Shown: positions 33,699 to 45,095 of the stretch, one piece after another | How positions within the stretch are numbered: the stretch's first letter is position 1 | Layout of the letters: every line of letters begins with the position of its first letter | The notes under the pieces: generated by a model | Seen by the model: only the letters and a program-made list of their open reading frames with translations | Told to the model about the DNA's origin: nothing | The model's database searches: none | Made by a program: the position numbers and the translations under genes | DNA from: Malus domestica | Lineage: Eukaryota; Streptophyta; Magnoliopsida; Rosales; Rosaceae | Direction: 5' to 3' | Length of the DNA: 64,000 bases | NCBI RefSeq assembly: GCF_042453785.1 | Contig: NC_091668.1 | Location: 999,501 to 1,063,500 of the forward strand

Positions 33699-35570
33699 TC
33701 AACGTGCAATGTCTGACTTTGCCTTGTATTCCAGTTGTTGCTCCATCTCCCAACTCAGCCCGGAATGCTCTGGAGCATATTCCTGCAGGTCAATCAACAT
33801 CAAAACCCCTATCAGCATCATGTCATCAAAATGGACGGCTCAGATCTCATGAGTCCTCATCATTTAGCACTTTTTTCTCAGGTACCTGTACCTACACGTA
33901 CTCAATGGCAAGTTGGCAACATACTTGACTGTTACATCAAAACCAAAACCAAAACAAAACCGTCTTTCGGGCATTTAGTTTAAGCCGTTGAATCAAATTT
34001 AACAGTCAAATATGTGTCAATATTGAATGTTCGTAAATGTTAAAAGACGAAGGAATCTTTTAGTCTTGACAATTACAAAAATGTACCTCTAGTTTGCACA
34101 TGAGTTCGCAGGGAGTTTCGGCAGAGACAATAATATGACGAGCTGCAAGGTCAATGAAACCTTCGTCCACAGCCTTGTCTATGAACGATAGCAGTGAGTT
34201 GTAGTATCCATCCACATTTAACAACCCCACCTGCATCATCCAAAATAATTAACTTTGTTAACTAATCAACCTCTAATTTTAATTAGTCCTATTTAATTTA
34301 CACGGACCAAAGCTGAATTACTAATTACCGGCTTATCATGGATTCCCAACTGTGCCCAAGTGATCATTTCCAACAGTTCTTCCAAGGTCCCATAGCCACC
34401 TGTAATCAACATTAACATATGGATGGTTTATTTCGGAAGTGCTTGATCGAATGCATTGTGACACTATCACGTGAAATAAGTAAACAAAGTGCGTAATTGA
34501 TTTAAGAAATTAATGAAAGTGTGATTAATTTGAGACATTGTCACGATGCAGAATTTGGTACCTGGCAAGGCAATGAATGCATCAGCTTGGCGAGCCATTT
34601 CTGCTTTGCGTTGGTGCATGCTTGATACAGCTCTTATTTCTCCCACTGACTCTCCTGTGATCTAAGATTATAAAATAATTATTTATTTTAATACCTTCAC
34701 TTAACAGTAATTAAAGGATTTAAAATAAATACATAATTAAGAAATTAAATACCTCTCTTGGCATGAGGGTTGTGGGAATTACTCTGCAAATTAATAAAAG
34801 CAGAATACAAATTAAGATCAGAGGAATAAAAAAATTTAGAAAAAGACAATACAAGTGTATTGTTGATTATTTTTTATTTTTTTAATTTACAATTAACTGT
34901 AAAATTAGAGATAAAATGGTTTTACCCCAACACGTGGCGGCCACCATCATAGACAACTTGAGAGATCTGACCCATCAACCCAATGCTTCCTCCTCCATAA
35001 ACCAAGTCAATGTGTTTTTCAACCTGCATAAAGGTATCCTCTTTTTATATTACCAACTGACGTGCCTCCTTCAAACATCTCATCTGATTATATAAGTATG
35101 TAAAGTTCAAACACTCATCATTTATGCCATATTCGTAACGATGTTTTAAATAAATCATATATTGTTATATAACAAAAATGAATAGTAATAAATGATTAAC
35201 ATCGAATACCATTGTAGTGACATATCGTTCTAAGAAATGGCTCCGAATCCCAAATACCTCTAATCCAAATGAATTCACTAAAGACTTCAGTTCTCTAAGT
35301 ACCAAGAAATTGGTGCCTCAAACTTGGATTAATTTTGTAGAATGACACAAGAGTTTCGATTCTTCAAACATTTAAAGGGTAAAAATAAAAATAAAAAAAC
35401 TATGAACTTTAGAAGGAGTGAAGAGAGCAGTGAGAAATAAGAGTTACCAATTCTTTGCCGAGTTGAACGGCAGCAAGCTGGTAGCTCGGGTTCTTGCCAG
35501 CACTGCTGCCACAGAAAACGCAGATACGCCTGAATCTCGATTCCTTTGCAATCTGCTGCTGATTTTCCAT
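33699..35570 (-). CDS. LOG: LOG, cytokinin riboside 5'-monophosphate phosphoribohydrolase
   Basis: LOG enzymes release active cytokinin bases directly from their nucleotides in the cytosol (family knowledge). On the minus strand the exons are 35570-35448, 35023-34926, 34783-34753, 34661-34562, 34399-34329, 34230-34087, 33782-33699. They total 651 nt, giving 216 residues, the normal LOG length. Motifs are [16 protein letters not shown] at the N-terminus, [13 protein letters not shown] (51-59 core), [23 protein letters not shown], and the signature PGGYGTLEE at 117-125 followed by [22 protein letters not shown]. It ends in [18 protein letters not shown]. The start is the first ATG, 10-12 residues before the conserved domain as usual. 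Which of the several plant LOG paralogues this is cannot be decided here. Confidence 0.95.
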
Positions 35571-35620
35571 CACAGGAAATTAAACGCCTGAATCCAATTG
35601 GGTTTCTTCAATCGAGAAAT

Positions 35621-35621
<1 letters not shown>

Positions 35622-35667
<46 letters not shown>
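35622..35667. repeat. (GA)n microsatellite in the LOG leader
   Basis: About 22 GA units on the plus strand, that is (CT)n in the LOG transcript, about 50 bp upstream of its ATG. Confidence 0.9.
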
Positions 35668-35669
<2 letters not shown>

Positions 35670-37009
35670 ATTAACGTGAAGGTGTTTGTTGTGTTCAACA
35701 GTCAAGCAATCGCTATGAATGCCAATGACAAGAGTTGAGGGAATGAAATTGGTGGTATTGGTTCTTTATTTATACTGGCAAAATATTCAAAATTAAAAAT
35801 GTGTTATCTACACACATCTCATTTTCTTTTATTGTTCGCACACTTTTAATACCGGATCGAATGAATTTATAAAAAAATTAAAAGCGTTTTGAAAATCTAG
35901 GATTTTAAATGACACTATAAAAAAATCTAGAGATACTCATTTAAAAGATCAAAAAGGTTTATAAAAGTTAATAAAAATTCAAAAAGGTTTATAAAAGTTA
36001 ATAAGAATTCATATATAAAATCTAGGGGCATTCAATTCTATGAAGATTTGAAAGAATTTATAAAAGTTAATAAAAATCTGAAAGTATTACTCGATCAGGA
36101 TTTTGAAAAAGATAATAAAAGGAAAAAAAAAATTAGCCCTTAGATTCTATATTTTCGAATAAGAAAGAACTGGAGTTGTGACCAACAAAAAAAAATTATT
36201 AAGAAAGGGCTGGAATAAGAAGAGAAGTTCCAACCCCTTTAGTTTCAACAATTTTATAAGAAAGAAATCTTAGTCGATATCTGGTGATGACTTCCCCAGT
36301 TATTAGGTATTAATATAATGATTTGGATATAACTAAGTTAATTATCATAATTAATTGATATAAATTTGTATTTTCTAACAGCTTCATTCCAGCTAATTGG
36401 GATGATGAGATAGGCACGTACGTACTCGTCCTTGACTAATTGTTTCTAATTAATTAGTTTCTTTGGCTTAAGCTTCGTTTACAACTGAAAATAATAGTGC
36501 AAGTCGAATTATTTTAGGGAAATTTTATTTGAACTTATATAACCTTATTTTACACCCAACTTAAATTTTAAATGTTAATTGTCATTTTTATCCTATTACA
36601 TAATTATCATTAAGTACAAGATGAAATTAATAATAAAACTAAAAGTTATCAATAAACTCATACTCAATAATCAAACTCTACCATCCCTCAATCTTTAATC
36701 CTATGTTCATTTTGACTAATGGATGATGATTTTTGAAGTTCCGAATCCTTCAACTAAGATATAAATCGATTTATGCAAGTTATTTTGTTTGATTTTTTTT
36801 TTTTAGAGTTTAAAAGTATATTGCTTGCAAAGAAGGTCTTTGTTAGCCCGTGAATAAATTTCTCTATAGGACTCATAACTCTTCCAAAAGGAAATGGGAA
36901 TTCAATACTACCACCAACTGAAACATAAAAATAATGAAGCTAAAACACTAGTAAATAGCTTGGCATATACATAACAAAACATACAAGGTAAAAACAACTG
37001 AAGTGAAGA
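35668..37009. other. Upstream region of LOG and AT-rich intergenic DNA
   Basis: The LOG promoter is expected in the first few hundred bases. At about 35945-36100 a unit like AAAAAGGTTTATAAAAGTTAATAA is repeated roughly four times in degenerate form. No gene is seen. Confidence 0.4.
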
Positions 37010-37014
37010 AATGT

Positions 37015-37676
37015 TGTCACATCCCGGTTCGGGGTCTACCACATCCTGGGCCCGCTCCACCATCGTAGCACGATATTGTCCGCTTTGGGCCCTAACCACT
37101 CATTCACGCTTTTGTTTCTGGGAACTCACATGAGAACTTCCCAGTGGGTCACCCATCATGGGATTGCTCTCGTGCGCTACTCGTTTAACTTCGGAGTTCC
37201 GATGGAACCCGAAGCCAGTGAACTCCTAAAATGCCTTGTGCTAGGTAGGGATGGGAATATACATATAAGGCTTAGATGATACATTCCCTTGGGCGATGTG
37301 GGATGTCACAATCCACCCCCTTAGGGGCCCGACGTCCTCGTCGGCACACATCCAACCAGGGATTGGCTCTGATACCAAATTGTTACATCCTGGCCCGGGG
37401 TCCACCACATCACAGGCCCGCTCCACCACAGTAGCACGATATTGTCCGCTTTGGGCCCCGACCATGCCCTCATTGTTTTGTTTCTGGGAACTCACATGAG
37501 AACTCCCTAGTGGGTCACCCATCATGGGATTGACCTCGCGCGCTACTCGCTTAACTTCAGAGTTCCGATGGAATCCGAAGCCAGTGAGCTCCCAAAATGC
37601 CTCGTGTTAGGTAGGGATGAGAATATACATATAAGGCTTAGAGGATCCACTCCCCTGGACGATGTGAGATGTCACA
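37015..37676 (-). mobile_element. Cassandra TRIM retrotransposon, complete, with 5S rRNA-like LTRs
   Basis: Two LTRs of 296 bp (37015-37310 and 37381-37676) flank a 70-bp internal region. The element is bounded by a perfect AATGT target duplication (37010-37014, 37677-37681). Reading the minus strand, the 5' LTR (37381-37676) is followed at once by ATTTGGTATCAGAGCC, the primer-binding site for initiator tRNA-Met. A purine run (AAGGGGG) precedes the 3' LTR. Each LTR contains, in the same orientation, a stretch like 5S rRNA (GGAACTCCGAAGTTAA, then GATGGGTGACCCACTGGGAAGT), which is the hallmark of Cassandra. LTRs begin TGTGACATCCCACATC. There are no coding genes, so it depends on other elements. 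The LTRs have diverged by several per cent, so the insertion is not very recent. Confidence 0.92.
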
Positions 37677-37681
37677 AATGT

Positions 37682-38208
37682 ACTTTTTGAAGTTCTTGAA
37701 AGCAGCAATGTCATCCATCAACCAATGCGAATTCGAAAGGATTCATCTCCAAAAGTGAAGTCTAGATCCGGAACATAGTGATAATTAACAAAATTGTTCT
37801 TACTTCTAACAACTTGAAATACAGCAAATACGGCTTTGATAAAGTCCTTGAGTTCTGCTTTGATATATATTCAAGAATAATTTAAATCGATGAACATGAA
37901 CTCAATGGATATCATACTTGAGCAAATATGGTTTTTGCGTGGCACTAAAACAGAAGACGATTGGGACATTGATGATAATGATTATCATCCATCCTATACA
38001 AATGAGAACAATGTATATCATTGTGACTATATTTTTTACTCTAGCGAGAGAAGAGGATCACCATCCTACATGGGCACTTTCTTCATGAGAAATATTGGAG
38101 TAGTAGGTTCGTACATTTAAGAATTAGATATGAAAATAGTTTAAAAAACAGAATTGTCTGCAACTAATTTTGGGTTTATTTTCTAACTGGGTGTAAAGAT
38201 AAATATAT
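37682..38208. other. Short unexplained intergenic stretch
   Basis: The open frame at 37890-38120 is acidic and tyrosine-rich with no domain I recognise and no visible splice partners. It is probably chance. Confidence 0.3.
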
Positions 38209-39484
38209 GAGTAAATTACATAAAACTACTTCAACTATTGGGTCATTAACAGTTTCATACCTCGTCTTTAAAAAGTTTCAATGACATACCTCATCTACGA
38301 ATATTTTACAATTTCATACCTTCCATTAAATTTTTGTCAATTATTTCGTTAAATAGTGACGTGGCATGGGACGGAACTCATTATATATTAATAAATTAAA
38401 AAATAATTAATGTATTAAAAAATTAAAAAAAATCAAATCAAAATTTATTTTTTTTGGCATGGGGACCCACCCCTTCCCTCACCCTTTCTTCCCCCGCCCC
38501 CCTTATCCGACCCAAAACCCAGATCCCTTCCCCTTCCCTGCAGCCCCCGACCCCTTCCCCATCCACGCCAATAGCTCCAACCTTCCCCACATCCCCTCTT
38601 CCTCATCCACCCCCGCCTCTCACTAACACCGGCGCAGGCCTCCTCCATGTGGAACTGGAAAAATTTCTACCCTCCGCCGTCGCCGGATTCCAAGTTCTTC
38701 GACCAACGCCAAAAATCGCAATCCCGCCAACACCAAAAATCGCCCCACTATCTCGACCCGAAACATTCGGACTAAAACGATACAAAGATGGAGCCGCCCA
38801 AGGCCGAAACATAGAGATTGGAGTATGATTTCTTCCTCAACCACCGAAACCCAAATGCCCAGAACGCCCATCACCAAAAAAGGCACGAGTCGGGAAGAGG
38901 GGTGGGAGGCAAAGAAAGAGGAGATAGGTCTGGGGGGGGAGATGTTGGCGTGGGTGGGGAAAGGGTCGGGGGTTGCAGGAGGGGGAAGGGAAGGGATATG
39001 GGGTTGCAGGGAAGGGGAAGGGATCTGGGTTTTGGGTGGGATAATGGGGGAAGAAAGGGTGCGGAAGTGGTCAGGGGTTGCAGGGAATGGGAAGGGGAAG
39101 GGATCTGGGTTTTGGGTGGGATAATGGGGTTTTGGGTGGGATAATGGGGGAAGAAAGGGTGCGGAAGTGGTCAGGGGTTGCAGGGAATGGGAAGGGGAAG
39201 GGATCTGGGTTTTGGATGGGATAATGGGGGTGGGGGAAGAAAAAAAAAGATTTTATTTTTTTAATATTTAATTAATTATTTTTTTAATAATTTTTAATTT
39301 TATAATAGATGATGGGTCCCGTCTCATGCCACATCATTATTTAACGGAATGATTGACAGAAATTTAACAGAATGTATGAAATTGTAAAAAATTCATAGAT
39401 GAGGTATGACATTGAAACTTTTTAAAGACGAGGTATGAAACTGTTAATGACTCAATAGTTAAGGTAGTTTTATGTAATTTACCC
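38209..39484. mobile_element. 1.28-kb fold-back element with mirrored C-rich and G-rich halves
   Basis: Terminal inverted repeats of about 180-200 bp begin GAGTAAATTACATAAAACTAC at the left. They are matched at the right by the inverse of GGGTAAATTACATAAAACTAC. Inside, the left half is C-rich (ACCCCTTCCCTC, CCAGATCCCTTCCCCTTCCC) and the right half is its G-rich inverse. The right half is expanded into a minisatellite around GGAAGGGGAAGGGATCTGGG. A TATAT duplication at both ends is possible but lies in AT repeats. Mid-element sequence (38640-38900) could be a captured fragment. I do not recognise it. Confidence 0.75.
38975..39240. repeat. G-rich minisatellite
   Basis: Three to four tandem copies of a unit of about 90 bp or less contain GGGAAGAAAGGGTGCGGAAG, TGGTCAGGGGTTGCAGGGAA and GATCTGGGTTTTGGGTGGGA. 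The purine strand is almost free of C. Many GGGG runs could form quadruplexes. Confidence 0.75.
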
Positions 39485-42042
39485 TATATATATATATATA
39501 TTGAATTGGGTTCATGATGGTAGTTTAGGTAGACATTTGAGTTTAAAAAGATATTGATAATTTAATTGAAATTAATATGAATGTAGAGAGTAAGTTGAGT
39601 GTAGAAAGAAATTATAAGGGTTTAAATAAAATTTCTCATTATTTTAATATATAATGCTGGTTATTCTTAAACAAATCAATAATTATTTCGACTTGGCAAT
39701 AGTTGAACTGTTAACCTGAGATTAGTAATGGGACACATCAGCAATGCATCAACTAGCTTGTAGTCTATAGTCACGAGGACATGCAATATATATGCTTGGA
39801 AAATTCTAAGAGTATTTGAGATGTGACTTAATTACTTGTTATGATATATCCATTTGTTAATTATCATCAAATTTAAAATTAATATAAATGGTATAATTAG
39901 TAGTCTGGCCAGATGGTCCATCGTGCAATGTTGCTCTCTCTTGAAGATTCGTAAACTTGCAATCTAAATAAGGTGATAGAATATGATACACCTTGCTAGT
40001 TACTAATTAATTTTCAATTCTATAATATATTAATTCATCTTTAATAATTTTCAGTTTGATTTCTATTTGTAGGAGAGCTTGTTAATTTGATTGCTTCATT
40101 ATAGTGTGCTACCTCTTTTGGATCTATATGTGAATGGCGGAGCTGTTTTATTTGGTGAATCTACTTCATTTGGTGTTCTAGGATTGGGGCGGTGATTAGG
40201 TGATGTGATTGACCCATGGGCATCGTACCCCATCCCAATTTATGGTTTCCTTGTAATACGAAGTTCAGCAGTTTTATTAATCTGAGTAATCGTGCGATTA
40301 CTGATGAGCTCGGATGAGTGCTTGAAGTCTACTCATTGTTTTGTAATTAGTGATGTTTTATTGTAATATTTTTAATCTAGTTTGCAAGGACCCTTTTGGG
40401 GCAGAGTTCTTCATGATATATATTTGTAATGCCCTTTTATCAATGAATGAAATATAGTACTCTTCTTAAAAAAAATCCATATATATATAGATAGATCTAT
40501 ATATTGTTAAACTATACTTTAATTACATGAGAGAAACCTATATATTCAAATTAAGTATAGCTTCCAAGATCTTTCCTACCACCACACACACACACACACA
40601 TATATATAGTATTCTGTTTGAAAAATTAACTGCAGAAGTATATATAAAGATTTCTGGTCCGCCTATTATTAAGTCCAGAAAGGTTAATATTTTCATAATG
40701 TAATCACGTTTATATCCTTTTTAAGTAGTCATATAGTTGGTTCAAAAAAACTCCTAATCTTACTTAGGATGTGCTTTTTTTTTACGGATTCTACGATCGG
40801 TTGATTGTTTCTTTGCCTGTATGAACACGGGATCTGTTTCTTTGCCTGTATGAACACGGGATCTCTTTTTCCTTCTCCAAAATTCTTCCATTGAATTTTA
40901 CCAGAAATTTTTTTTCTAGAGAAAGCTGGTTGAAATAAACGTACGTAAACCATGGAACTCTGGTTAATTAAAGCGACCTTACCCTAAATTCCTTGACATT
41001 TTCCCATGCAAAATTCAAAAGAACACCGTGAACAATGGAACTCTGGTCCAATTAATTCAAAGGATTTGGATAGAGTATATTCTCTTCCATTCAAAGTCCG
41101 AAGTGCCCTGAAGAATGACGGTCGTTCCTCTTTTTTCTTTTCTTTTCTTTTTAATTAGAATGTTCCAAAGTAACTTTTCCTTTCATCTTTTTGTTTTTGT
41201 TCATGAAGTTTCAAAGCATATAAATCTGTATTTTCTTGTTTATAATTTGGTTTTTGGTTCTGGATGTTCAAGTCTTTGGAGCAAAAGAGAGAGAATTGGT
41301 TTCCTAAACTTTTGAGCCGTGAATGGCTCCTTTGTTCCTTCGTTTTTAATTATTAACCGACACTGGCAAATGGCTACGACTTTATATTGATTCCATTCCT
41401 TTTTATTTCTTCCTCAAGAGATTACTGCTTAATCTTGTTTCTCGGTGGTTAATCATTATGGTCAACAGATGAATTATTGATTGAGAGCTTACAGCATAAT
41501 TAAGAATAACCATTTGTGCGTGTTCTGATTTAAATTCTAAATTTTTAATTGGAAGTAATATTGCTTAATTTATAACTAGCATATTTGGCTTTAGCAAAGT
41601 TGCTAGAACAATTTTCTCTTCTCGAGACCCAAGTTTGAATCCCTTTACCTATAGTTTAAAGAGTAATGTTAGGAAGACTATCTAAATTGAGCCACCTTCT
41701 ATATTATCTGATGTGTCAAATAATATATACATGATAGGTCATTAAATTTAATGAGTGGACATTTTATTTTATATGACATAGTTTATTCTAAAAAATAGTA
41801 ATTTGAAGCTCTTTCTTCTTCTACTTCACATCCCCATCCCCACCCGTTACCGTCAGCCATCCACCACACGCCCACCGTCGACGGCCTCAACGGTGACCAC
41901 CTTTTTCTCTGTATTCTTCTTTTTTCACTTTCTTTTGCTATTCTCGTGTTTAGATATTAGGTTTCAATTTAAATACTGAAATTGGCCAATGATTTTGTAG
42001 ATTCAATAGAAACCCTAATATTCAGATCGGAGGCTTCTACTC

Positions 42043-42080
<38 letters not shown>

Positions 42081-42378
42081 TGGAGACAGAAGGGCCGACG
42101 CCAATAACAGACGGGATGAGGAAGGAGGATAACCATGGGATGGCTAGGCCGATAGGTTTATTTTCAATTTTGTAATTTCTTTTTTTCTTTTTAATCTCAA
42201 TGTTAACTTCTTATTAGATTAGATGATCTTCCTAGCATTTTCTTAGTTTAAATGAATACGTATAAATATCATTTAAATGAAAACAATATATGCATGCATG
42301 ATGTTACCAGGGTACATAGCAGACTGCATGAACGTTTTGGTACAGTTTTCTTAAACATACGTCATGCATGTAACCAGC
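39485..42378. other. Intergenic, repeat remnants only
   Basis: Holds a probable retroelement 3' end with an A-run at about 40200-40475, a perfect 31-bp tandem duplication around TTTCTTTGCCTGTATGAACA at 40807-40870, a (CA)n at about 40583-40600 and a (GA)n at about 42045-42073. A short frame after the (GA)n starts at about 42074, has no domain and is not called a gene. Confidence 0.4.
40200..40475 (+). mobile_element. Possible truncated LINE 3' end
   Basis: The sequence ends in ATCAATGAATGAAATATAGT, a short spacer and an A-run at about 40468, which is the style of plant L1-type 3' UTR tails. No reverse transcriptase sequence is present and no target duplication was found, so this is tentative. 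Confidence 0.35.
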
Positions 42379-42399
42379 GCGCACTAGTAAAAAAAAACA

Positions 42400-42712
42400 C
42401 TTTGCGCGACGCAGGTCCTTCGTTGCGCAAAGTCAAAAAAACGTCGCGCAAAACGTTGCCCAACGAACCTTCGTCGCGCACAAACCGTCGCGGCAAGGCA
42501 GTGACAGAAGGCTTTGCGCGACGAAAGGTTACATGCGTCGCGCAAAGCCACTTTGCGCGACGCAGACTGCGTCGTGCAAAGTGGCGTCGCGCGAAAATTC
42601 TTTGCGCGACGCATGCCCCTGAGTCGCACAAAGTGACTTTGCGCGACGTAGGCTACGTCACGCAAAGTGACACTTTGCGCGACGTAAGTCACTCTTCGTC
42701 GCGCAAACCCTT
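42400..42712. repeat. Left subterminal array of TTTGCGCGACG motifs
   Basis: More than ten copies of TTTGCGCGACG or its inverse CGTCGCGCAAA occur in about 310 bp, many in head-to-head pairs that can form hairpins. The array is strongly GC-rich and CpG-rich against an AT-rich surrounding. Confidence 0.85.
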
Positions 42713-42870
42713 TTTTTTTTGACAATTTTTTTTTATAATTTCTACTAATATTGTAATTAAATTCTAAAAAATAATTAATAAACCAAGAAAATTTATTTAA
42801 TTATAAAATATATGAAAATGTACTTACAAGATGTTCGAACAAAAAAGAAAAAACTACAAGTCTTCTAGGT

Positions 42871-43047
42871 TTAATACATCATGCTACTGGGTATCGGCTG
42901 GGAAGTCGAAGGTGGAGCAAGATTAGGTGCTGGCATCGAGATTTGAAGGCCGGACATCGCTAAGGCCCGTACAATCGTACTCATCTTCTCGTCCTGGGCC
43001 CTAATGTGCTTGACTATGGAGGATGAGGAAGCGTGATCAGAAGGCTA
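42871..43047 (-). pseudogene. Remnant of an En/Spm-type plant transposase-associated coding region
   Basis: The minus strand is open from just after a stop near 43047 to TAA at 42871. It encodes KHIRAQDEKMSTIVRALAMSG and a Pro-rich end. The style resembles the C-termini of proteins annotated as plant Ptta/En/Spm transposase, which fits the CACTA context. It is truncated upstream. Assignment is from memory and moderate at best. Confidence 0.4.
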
Positions 43048-43109
43048 CGTCTCCATCAAACAATCCATTCGAGAGACATCACAATGATCAACCAGGGCAG
43101 TGCTTACGT

Positions 43110-44225
43110 TGTTGCGTAATGCTCAACCAGAATATGCCCTGCACCTAGAGCTGCCTCACGTACAGACTCATTTTCATCAGCAAGACCTGTAAGAGTATAA
43201 GATCCCATTAAGTTTAAATAGTGCACCAAAGTCCTATAGTGATACATGATACCATATTTTACAGACTACCATCCTAAACCATCCACAAACTGTACTTACC
43301 ATCTAAAATAGCAGGCAGGCCCTGCTGTAAATAGTTATGGAATTGGACGCCCAATGACCTTGGTAAATACTACAACCAATTTCCAAACAAAGGCGACCAT
43401 TAAACAGAGCAGGTAAAACAAATACTTGCAGTAGTGGTTAAAATGTTTAAAACATAATGTCTTCACCTTAAATAATGTTAAATATCCATCACGGACAGAT
43501 GCTTTTTGATGAGAACAGTTTCGGATAATATCAGGAAGTGCAAGCTTAAAGTACTTTAGGATGTGTTAAAACCTGCAAGTGCAATAAAGCATAAGATAAC
43601 AATATACATATTTTAAAAGTGCTACATAAACTCGTGTCCATGACTCCATATAAAGACAAACCTCAGTCAATTTTGGAACAATCTTAGGGAGACACTGAGA
43701 CAGCTGTTGAGGAGCAAAATAGGCCATAGCCCTAAGCAATTGGACACTACTTTGCTTTGTTCGCCAAGCTTTATCTTCAAGACCCTATCAAAATAATGTA
43801 TTTATACATCATTGTCAGAGACTAAAATGACAAACTTGATGATTAAGGAACTTCCAAACAAGTTTATAAATAAATGGGTAAGGTATAAGGTAATTACCTT
43901 CAAAAGAGATGGAAGAACCAGTTTAACTCCTTGAGCATTAAGTTGAGACATCATTGCACGAGCTGCACACTCGGCACCTTCACGAACTGCAACAACTTGA
44001 TCAAGGAATGAAACCAACAGTAGTGGCAACATTTTAATTATATACTTGCATCAAAAAGATGATAGGAGGACAGTTAGAGTGAGAGTTCAGGTGAATATTA
44101 AGTCCATATAGAGAACTTCTTTGTACATAACCGATCACTTACGGCTCAAATAGTCTTCCAGGTGGTTCACAGAGACACTCAAATCCGAGTAAAGCACCTT
44201 CACGACATTTTGCTGAATTCCTGTA
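43110..44225 (-). pseudogene. Captured fragments of GCN1/ILITYHIA (HEAT-repeat translational regulator)
   Basis: Six exon-like pieces on the minus strand keep the order of the GCN1 protein. They are CREGALLGFECLCE (about 44147-44220), MLPLLLVSF then [19 protein letters not shown] (43899-44043), [17 protein letters not shown] then [16 protein letters not shown] (43663-43790), and LALPDIIRNCSHQKASVRDG (43463-43570). The last two are YLPRSLGVQFHNYLQQ (43306-43375) and GLADENESVREAALGAGH (about 43115-43186). Splice sites are largely visible, but the phase from the first to the second piece seems broken and stretches of the parent protein are missing. It is a transposon-captured pseudogene and not a working GCN1. 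Confidence 0.8.
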
Positions 44226-44439
44226 ATGGAAAGGAAATACAAAAATGAATAGCTGCATCCCCAAAAAAGAATAAAATAGCAACAATAAGATGCATAAGAA
44301 ACAGAAGCAAAATTGAAGAACTGCCGCCATAAATCAAAATTGAAGAATTCAAACTTCGAATCGAAGAATTTCGCAATCCCAGAAGCCGAATTCAACCACA
44401 AAAAATAGAGATAAATTGAATAATATAAATAAAAAATAA

Positions 44440-44990
44440 CCTGGAGAAGGGGCTGAAAGGGAAGCTTTGATGAGGGTTGAAGGCCATGACTTTACCCAGA
44501 TTGACTTGAATCTGCTGCCGCGGGTTCTTCATTGCTGCGACCATGTCCATGAACTTGCTGCAGTTGCTTTTCGTCTTCTCCTCCCTCCCTCCCTCCTCTC
44601 TGCAAGCCGCAGTCTTCCCTTCACCGAATCACTCTCTCTCTCTCTCCCTCGCCCTTTATCTCTCCTCCTCTCTGTAAGCCACATGCCTTCCCTTCACCAA
44701 ATCCCACACAGAGCCGTCGATCCCATAGAAAGGGTTAGGGAGGATGCGAGGATTTGAGCTCAGGGAGGGGAGAGAGAGAGCGGCTGGGTTGAAAATTAGA
44801 GTAGTGGTGGTGGTTGGATTCGAGATTGTGAAGAGGAAAGACAGGTCTGGGTTCAAGATTTGGGGTTCAAGGTTGCGAAGAGGAGAGAGAGGTCTACGGA
44901 AAAGAGAGGGAGAGATGAGCGAGAGGGAAAGAAAGAGTTGGGGTCCAAACTTGGAAAATTGAAAAGAAAAAAAACGCCTATTTTTCACTA
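44440..44990 (-). other. Putative leader and first exon of the captured transcript
   Basis: On the minus strand a GA/CT-rich stretch leads to an ATG near 44549, a short frame with VAAMKNPRQQIQVNLGKVMAFN, and a possible GT donor near 44443, before the GCN1-like pieces. Two diverged direct repeats (CTCCTCTCTG ... CTTCCCTTCACC) lie at about 44590-44700. Whether it is transcribed is unknown. Confidence 0.3.
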
Positions 44991-45009
44991 TTGTACCGCC
45001 AAAATTATG

Positions 45010-45095
45010 ATACCTGGCGCGACGTAGGTATATAATTTGACGTCGCGCAAAGTGGTTTTGCGCGACGATCGCATTAAGGCGTCGCGCAAGGTATT
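45010..45095. repeat. Internal third cluster of TTTGCGCGACG motifs
   Basis: Four copies (GGCGCGACGTAGG, GACGTCGCGCAAAG, TTTGCGCGACGATCG, GCGTCGCGCAAGG) sit 5 kb from the right end, just before the satellite array. They look like a former subterminal region, as if the satellite lies between this and the present right end. Confidence 0.75.

Noticed and set aside
33680-33983. 82-residue plus-strand open frames
   Set aside because: Antisense to the last LOG exon and its upstream intron.
37140-37580. Functional 5S rRNA genes
   Set aside because: Similarity covers only part of 5S rRNA, is diverged, and sits inside Cassandra LTRs with primer site and target duplication.
38454-39144. Open frames of 67-124 residues, Pro-rich or Gly-rich
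   Set aside because: Produced by the C-rich and G-rich arms of the fold-back element; frames are mirrored on both strands.
42074-42175. Short frame starting MEMETEGPTP after a (GA)n run
   Set aside because: About 33 codons, no domain, no splice partner recognised; (GA)n followed by ATG is suggestive but not enough.
42252-42725. Open frames of 89-156 residues at the left CACTA end (and 49700-50120 at the right)
   Set aside because: They are translations of the TTTGCGCGACG subterminal motif (repeating CARR, VAQS, LRDV patterns) on both strands.
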